A stretch of 50,006 nt of DNA from Rikenellaceae bacterium (GTDB lineage Bacteria; Bacteroidota; Bacteroidia; Bacteroidales; Rikenellaceae). The translations under genes and the position numbers were made by a program. Within the stretch, counting starts at the first letter, position 1. Every line of letters starts with the position of its first letter. Location of the stretch: contig JAIRQC010000126.1 in NCBI GenBank assembly GCA_031256675.1, forward strand, positions 1-50,006, given 5' to 3'. Under the pieces are notes generated by a model. It saw only the letters and a program-made list of their open reading frames with translations. It was not told the DNA's origin and searched no databases. This document shows positions 45,300 through 50,006 of this stretch, in pieces.

Positions 45300-45720
45300 C
45301 GGGCTGCAAATCCGTTTTTTCAGGCGCCGTTAATGTGTCTGTTTCCTGCAGCAGATTCATTATTGCTGCGCAAAACTCTTTAATGTCGTTTATATCCATA
45401 ATTTACCAAGCCATCATAGGTCTTAAAACCATCAGTGTAAACCATATAACCCGTGTCGGCACGACCTTGAATAATGGGCAACAACTCACTGATATTGCAA
45501 TGTTTTATACTTTATCTCCGCGTTTGAGCATACCGAAAACGGATGTTTTACCACGTGCTCCCCGTCCGCAAATTCCACATACCCGACGTGCGCCGAAATA
45601 ACTCTTGTCGAGTTCTATCTCGCCGTTTTCAAACGGACTATCTATCCGTTTCGCAAATCTTGGCCATACGCTCACGCAGTTGTTTACTGTGCCACGATTC
45701 AAACTGCTAAATTATGCGAG
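45300..45720 (-). pseudogene. Degraded IS1595-family (ISXO2-like) transposase
   Basis: Pieces of an ISXO2-like transposase are readable in three frames: LRERMAKICETD near 45690-45650, then SPFENGEIELDKSYFGARRV and GICGRGARGKTSVFGMLKRG (45505-45660), then CNISELLPIIQGRADTGYMV with YTDGFKTYDG (stop at 45380-45382), then NESAAGNRHING near 45330. Conserved ELD..YFG and Y.DGF..Y motifs fix the family. Several frameshifts and stops make it nonfunctional; terminal inverted repeats were not identified. Confidence 0.78.
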
Positions 45721-46374
45721 CTTTTTTTGTCTCCAGAAATCCGACTCGCATAAAACAACTCGGACTATTTTTTGCCCGAATCAAACATATTTTTGTCCGA
45801 ATAGGCAACTTTTTTCACTTTTTTTCACTTTTTTCTCAAAAAAAGCATTTTAATCGTAATCAATTAAAAATAAATATATTACAATAGTAGAATATATTTT
45901 ATACAATGATTTGGGCAAAAGACAAATCGCCTCTACAGCTATCTATGGGGCATATTGACCGTTTTTGTGGTTTTTTGCCTGAAATCAAAAAAACGTTAGG
46001 ATATTTGGAAATAAAAAAAAAAGTTTTTTCCTTTGTGCCAGAAAATGCTATTCAATTAATCAATTAGATACACGGTTTAAATGAAGTAATTTTTGAGTTC
46101 CTTAAAATATTGACGAAAAAATGGCCGCAGTTCTGTTTCCTGATATTGATTTGCTGCATTATTAATTTAGATGCAAAATGTCAATATTGTTAATTTGAGT
46201 AGTTTGGCGATTATTCACAATATTGAGTAATGGATGAGATAACTAAAAAAGTTGTCGATTGCATCCAAATTCGAAAATTAAGTAACGTTTTTGGACATAT
46301 ATAATGCGAATCGAGGTTCTTTTCCGGATTTAAGGTTTTAACCTGTCGGAGTTTCAACATAACGAACAGGTCGC
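45721..46374. other. AT-rich noncoding stretch
   Basis: No gene seen. The region is AT-rich with many T and A tracts (for example near 45820-45880 and 46010). It probably contains the promoter for the AraC-type gene, but I could not identify an exact TAnnTTTG with matching TTTG. Confidence 0.5.
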
Positions 46375-46766
46375 CGCGGCTGGTACAGCAGCAGGGGCAA
46401 CAACTCAATCAACAGGCAACAACACGAAGACAAACAGCAACGACAAGCGTCTACCGGCATAAAGGTAACATTAACGACAGATAGCACAAGCAGCGACCGG
46501 TAACGACGACACTAAGACAGGGAACGACACTAACGACAAGTAGCGACGACGCCAAGATCAGCTACGATAAATATAAGATCGGTAACGGTAACATTAACGA
46601 CAGCTAACATTGACACGGAGACAGGCAATAACAACGAACTGCAACGCTAAGAACTGACCAAAGACCGGTGCAATAACAGACAGGCGACAGGCAGGCAACA
46701 ACAGATAACACACAGACAGGCGAAACGAGCAATTAATGACCTGCAACAACAACGGGAACAAGAAGT
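46375..46766 (+). promoter_or_regulatory. Long T-poor, repeat-like leader of the AraC gene
   Basis: For about 390 nt the plus strand contains only about 10 per cent T, rich in AAC, ACA and GAC triplets. Degenerate motifs recur: TAACGACR (at least four times) and ACAGGCRA (at least five times). No open frame of significance is present. The RNA would be nearly unstructured. It ends directly at the ATG of the AraC-type regulator, so it is likely its 5' leader. Confidence 0.55.
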
Positions 46767-47660
46767 ATGGAACACCCTCGTTTTTTATCGCATAAAGGAT
46801 GCCGGAGCTATTTGGCTGCGGACAAGTCGGACGTCGAGTATTTGCGTTTGATGAAGGGCGACGTGCTGGTGCGTGACATGGCCAAGGCGGGGATATTGTT
46901 ACTGGTTAAGGGTCGGATGTCGGTGACCTACGAGAAGGCCGACGAGCAGACGCTTGGCGACAGACAGATGATCGTGATGCCGCTCGGAGTTGGGCGGATG
47001 ACGCTCAGGGCGCAGCGGGATTGTGGGATTGTGCTGGTGAGGACAGACAGTTTGTCTCACCTGTGCGGATATAATTCGATGGAGTCGCTGAGCGGAGTGA
47101 TGGACAAGCACCGCCCGAAACAGAGGCTGGAGGTTATCCCGCTCGACTTCAACCAGCGTATAGTGCAGTATATTAACAGTTTGGCGCCGGTTATCGAGGA
47201 CGAGGTCTATTGCAAGGAGTTTATGGACTTAAAGGCGAGGGAGTTGCTCTTTATTTTGCGGACGTTCTACACTAAGGATGAGCTGGCCGGTTTTTTCCAG
47301 CCGCTGGTTAGCAACGACATGTCGTTTTCGAATTTTGTGTGGACAAACTATCGCAAGGTCAAGGGGGTGTCGGATTTTGCGGATTTGTATAATTGCAGTG
47401 TGTCGACGTTCAAGCAGAAGTTCAAGGATGTATTTGGTATGCCGGCGTTGAAGTGGATGAACGAGCAGCGGGCGCGGAACATATATTATGATCTGCGTTA
47501 TTCGGAGAAGACGCTCACGCAGATTTCGGAGGAATACCATTTTGCGTCGGTCTCCTACCTGAGCACGTTTTGCAAGAACAATTTGTCTCAAACTACTAGG
47601 GAGATAAGGAGCCGGAAGATAAAAAAGAGTATTTTACCACAAATTCCGACCGATTTTTAA
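46767..47660 (+). CDS. AraC-family transcriptional regulator
   Basis: The 297-residue DNA-binding protein has a C-terminal AraC helix-turn-helix pair at about residues 195-285: NYRKVKGVSDFADLYNCSVS and TFKQKFKDVFGMPALKWMN, then LTQISEEYHFASVSYLSTFC. The N-terminal part is a cupin-like sensor region without obvious ligand motif. It ends 326 bp before mfa1 on the same strand, so it likely controls the fimbrial operon. Such regulators next to fimbrillin genes are frequent in Bacteroidales. Confidence 0.9.
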   Translation: MEHPRFLSHKGCRSYLAADKSDVEYLRLMKGDVLVRDMAKAGILLLVKGRMSVTYEKADEQTLGDRQMIVMPLGVGRMTLRAQRDCGIVLVRTDSLSHLCGYNSMESLSGVMDKHRPKQRLEVIPLDFNQRIVQYINSLAPVIEDEVYCKEFMDLKARELLFILRTFYTKDELAGFFQPLVSNDMSFSNFVWTNYRKVKGVSDFADLYNCSVSTFKQKFKDVFGMPALKWMNEQRARNIYYDLRYSEKTLTQISEEYHFASVSYLSTFCKNNLSQTTREIRSRKIKKSILPQIPTDF

Positions 47661-47703
47661 TATATTTTGACCTTTATTGGATAATTATGTTGAAATTTAT
47701 CAA

Positions 47704-47711
47704 TAACTTTG
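47704..47711 (+). promoter_or_regulatory. -7 element for the fimbrial operon
   Basis: TAACTTTG matches TAnnTTTG, 275 bp before mfa1. The -33 box is poor (TTGG 23 nt upstream), which would fit an activator-dependent promoter. The leader from here to 47986 has GC-rich inverted repeats (CGTCCG/CGGACG) and ends in an A-rich stretch with CAAACCAAAACC-type repeats before the ATG. Confidence 0.5.
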
Positions 47712-47986
47712 CCGCGCCGATTAAATTCTTTACTCCACGACTGGTCGGGACACGAAGAATTGTTGTTGCCGGAGCGGAGAGGACGATGCGGGCTAAGACG
47801 CCTGCCGATGCTGCGAACTGCGACGACGAGCGTCCGCCTTAGCGCAGGGTGCGAAGTTCCGGACGGCGCGCCAAAGCGGCACGGTGGCGCAGCGACCACA
47901 GCAGGGCGACGCTGCCGGACAAAGTAACGAAACACGAAGCAATAAAAAAATAAGACAAACCAAAACCAACTTATAAAACCAAAACC

Positions 47987-49645
47987 ATGAAACTGAACAA
48001 ATTCTTCATTGCGGCTTTTGCAGCTGCAGCAGTTCTGAGCTCCTGCGGAGAGCAGGCGGTAGACGACGCGAACCCCGATGCCAATAAAGCTAAAGAGGGC
48101 ATTCCAACTTACGCCAGCTTCAAATTTTTCGTAACAGGGGCGTCAAGGGCAGCCCTTAGCCCCGACAACGGCGAGGTTGCTGTCCCTGCTCTTTCTCGCG
48201 TCGACATTCTGATTTTCAAGAATACCGGAAGTTTCGTTTGTGAGAAAAAAATCTCTCTGACCGGCGCTCAGGCTGTCGTTGATCCTCAGCCCGTTCTTGT
48301 AACATCAGGAACCAAGAAGATCTTCATCATCTGCAATGCCCCAACTTCGGCACAGACCAAATTGACCTCTATCACTGAGAATCTTACGACCCTGAGCGAG
48401 TTTATGGCTACCACATCGGAGATCGATCTCATCCCTGCCTCCAACGACTTGTCTGTTTTGTCGTCGTATCATCCTAGCAACATGCCGCTTAGCAATGCTA
48501 TTGATGAGGCGAGCACATTCATTCTCGAGCCCTCGGTTTCTGCGAACGAAGCCGAAACTGCTAATCCGAGCAACCAAAGCACCCACCCGAGCGGTAAAAA
48601 CTCTTTTAATATCAAAGTCAAGAGAATGCTCGCCAAGGTGCAAGTGCTTCACAATACGGCTACCGTCGTAAGTGGTGGGCAGATCGTTGCAGTGGATGGA
48701 GCTGGCACTGCAGCAGAGCTCAGAAATCTTGCGTATACCGTTCGGAACGTCAGAAGAAGCGGCTATCTGTTGATGCAAAGGCGTGCGGGTACAGAAACTC
48801 CCGCATATGATCCCGCAATTGACGACCCGAAAAGTGTATTGGTACCGTATGATGCAGCTACTTCTGCTCTCATCCCCGGAACCATTACTCAGCAATATTC
48901 TGCATTGGCTCAATATTTCTTCTCACAGAGTTGCGATGCGACCGATGCCACCAAATCTTACGATTATCTCACTACTCTGCCCGGCGGTACTCTTCCTTTG
49001 ACTAACCCCGTTCCGGGACCGTTCTATTATGTTACGGAAAATGTGAACCTTACTCCGCGCTGGGGCAACACGACTTTGGCTGTTGTCAGGGCTACGTATC
49101 TTCCCAAGGCAGGTAAATATGTTACAAGTTGTGGTTATGACATGGTCAACGATGCGTTTTCTCCTGTTACGGGAACTTCGGACATTACCACCGCCACTAC
49201 TCTTTACAAAACACTGAAAGGAGGCCCCGGCCTTCCGGCAGGATCCCTTTTCACTAACGTAACTGAGGCTTATCGTGCAGGATTCAGTTTGCTGTATCCA
49301 GGTGAAAAATATGATAACCCAGGCAGTAGCGCCCTTTGGACTGCTTTTCAAGCTGCTGATGCTGCAGGTATAGCACTTAGGGCTCAGGTACTCGAAGAGT
49401 ACAACCAAGGCACCTGCTACTATCAGGTATTCTTCGGACGCGGCAAGGTCGCTGACAACAGCCTGAAATACGGCGTGATCCGCAACGGCGCCTACACTGC
49501 CATGATCAACAAGTTCAACGGCATCGGTACGAGCACAGAGGATGGCAGCAACCCGCCCGTCACTCCGCTGACTCAGGAAACCTATGTGGACGTAACGATC
49601 ATTATACAAGGTTGGGATTACGTCGAAGGCCAATACGAACTCTAA
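47987..49645 (+). CDS. Mfa1-family major fimbrial subunit
   Basis: Fimbrillins are exported as lipoproteins, processed and polymerised by strand exchange into surface fimbriae used for adhesion. The 552-residue product has a lipoprotein signal with LSSC, Cys20. An Arg in VTGASRAALS could mark the processing site that frees the donor strand. An N-terminal beta domain is followed by a C-terminal domain with KYGVIRNGAYTAMINKFNGI and the terminal strand TYVDVTIIIQGWDYVEGQYEL in the Mfa1 pattern. The gene is lower in GC than the housekeeping genes. An anchor-subunit gene follows. Confidence 0.9.
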   Translation: MKLNKFFIAAFAAAAVLSSCGEQAVDDANPDANKAKEGIPTYASFKFFVTGASRAALSPDNGEVAVPALSRVDILIFKNTGSFVCEKKISLTGAQAVVDPQPVLVTSGTKKIFIICNAPTSAQTKLTSITENLTTLSEFMATTSEIDLIPASNDLSVLSSYHPSNMPLSNAIDEASTFILEPSVSANEAETANPSNQSTHPSGKNSFNIKVKRMLAKVQVLHNTATVVSGGQIVAVDGAGTAAELRNLAYTVRNVRRSGYLLMQRRAGTETPAYDPAIDDPKSVLVPYDAATSALIPGTITQQYSALAQYFFSQSCDATDATKSYDYLTTLPGGTLPLTNPVPGPFYYVTENVNLTPRWGNTTLAVVRATYLPKAGKYVTSCGYDMVNDAFSPVTGTSDITTATTLYKTLKGGPGLPAGSLFTNVTEAYRAGFSLLYPGEKYDNPGSSALWTAFQAADAAGIALRAQVLEEYNQGTCYYQVFFGRGKVADNSLKYGVIRNGAYTAMINKFNGIGTSTEDGSNPPVTPLTQETYVDVTIIIQGWDYVEGQYEL

Positions 49646-49665
49646 TCAGTTCTGTTAAGTATGTA

Positions 49666-49706
49666 AATATAATTCGGGCGGGGAGCTGCCCCGCTCGAAT
49701 TATATT
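49666..49706 (+). terminator. Intra-operon hairpin between mfa1 and mfa2
   Basis: AATATAATTCG (49666-49676) pairs with CGAATTATATT (49696-49706), with an inner GCGGGG/CCCCGC stem around AGCT. It is followed by AAAA rather than T, so it may act as a partial terminator or an RNA-stability element that raises major-subunit over anchor-subunit levels. Confidence 0.7.
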
Positions 49707-49806
49707 AAAATCAATGTCAAACCAGTCAAAGAATACCGAAAGGCCATTAGCAAGGAGATTACCCTGCACGCTATAATAAATTTTCAACACCGCAGCGCAA
49801 CCTGCC

Positions 49807-50006
49807 ATGAATCGGATGAAAACAATGAAAACCATCAAAAAAATTCTGCTGTCCGCCGCCTTGGCTTTAATGCTGGATGGATGCACAAAGGACGATTTGT
49901 CGGTTTGTGGTGTGGATATTTTGTTCGAATACACCCATAACCCCCGCAACGTGGACGAATTCGGGCTCAAGGTCAGCAAGATCGACCTGTTCGTGTTCGA
50001 CTCCGT
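49807..50006 (+). CDS. Mfa2/FimB-type fimbrial anchor subunit, cut by the window end
   Basis: The first 66 codons are visible. The lipoprotein signal (KKILLSAALALMLDGC) has its lipid Cys at residue 26 if the ATG at 49807 is used; ATGs at 49816 and 49825 are alternatives. The following DDLSVCGVDILFEYTHNPRN and DLFVFDS match the N-terminus of FimB/Mfa2 (DUF1812-like) proteins, which cap and anchor the fimbria in the outer membrane. The frame is open to the last base. Confidence 0.85.
   Translation, partial: MNRMKTMKTIKKILLSAALALMLDGCTKDDLSVCGVDILFEYTHNPRNVDEFGLKVSKIDLFVFDS

Overview
The window looks like chromosomal DNA of a GC-rich Bacteroidales species, and an Alistipes/Rikenellaceae-like genome would fit. 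The evidence is the repeated Bacteroidetes-type promoter element TAnnTTTG, Mfa-type fimbrial genes, an M49 peptidase with the HECLGH variant, and Bacteroidetes-restricted families (DUF3127, DUF4254, DUF4296, PorT-like). The species call is an inference. No tRNA, rRNA or CRISPR array was recognised.

Layout. (1) 1-5.2 kb: a plus-strand block of phage virion genes (major-capsid-like, portal-like, connector-like and Bacteroidetes-type structural proteins), with portal downstream of capsid and one gene apparently truncated or frameshifted; no terminase or integrase is visible, so it is probably a remnant. (2) 5.2-9.4 kb: a minus-strand operon of an SSB-tailed DUF3127 protein, a YbbR-like protein, coaE, folP (with an unusual tripeptide-repeat N-terminus) and prfC, behind a promoter and a ~290-nt leader of unknown function. 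(3) 9.4-11.8 kb: a gene graveyard with a truncated IS110 transposase and other fragments. (4) 11.8-19.4 kb: a DPP III lipoprotein; panC-panD-yqaA; a glucosaminidase/LysM protein; DUF4254 plus a GT9 glycosyltransferase. (5) 19.6-28.2 kb: two lipoproteins, then an operon of an ABC exporter (two genes), tadA, a U32 peptidase-family protein and comEC. (6) 28.2-41.3 kb, all minus strand: an envelope and housekeeping run (Ig-like surface protein, PorT-like barrel, rbfA, LolC/E-like permease, DUF4296 lipoprotein, amidohydrolase, PAP2 phosphatase, ICMT-like methyltransferase), a 115-bp tandem repeat, a GT90 transferase plus lipoprotein, and holB-folK. (7) 40.3-44.9 kb: metH-metF. (8) 44.9-50 kb: an IS1595 relic, a long T-poor leader, an AraC-type regulator, then the fimbrial genes mfa1 and mfa2 (the latter cut by the window end).

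How the genes fit together. CoA synthesis (panC, panD, coaE) and folate/one-carbon metabolism (folK, folP, metF, metH) are spread over several operons. Envelope genes dominate the middle. The fimbrial locus at the right end has its own regulator and a strong hairpin between the major shaft subunit and the anchor subunit, which probably sets their ratio.

The most distinctive unexplained items are the rearranged phage block, the long leader ahead of the DUF3127 operon, the T-poor leader before the AraC gene, the 115-bp repeat at 35.7-36.0 kb and the FolP repeat extension. I see no convincing complete new defence or biosynthetic system.
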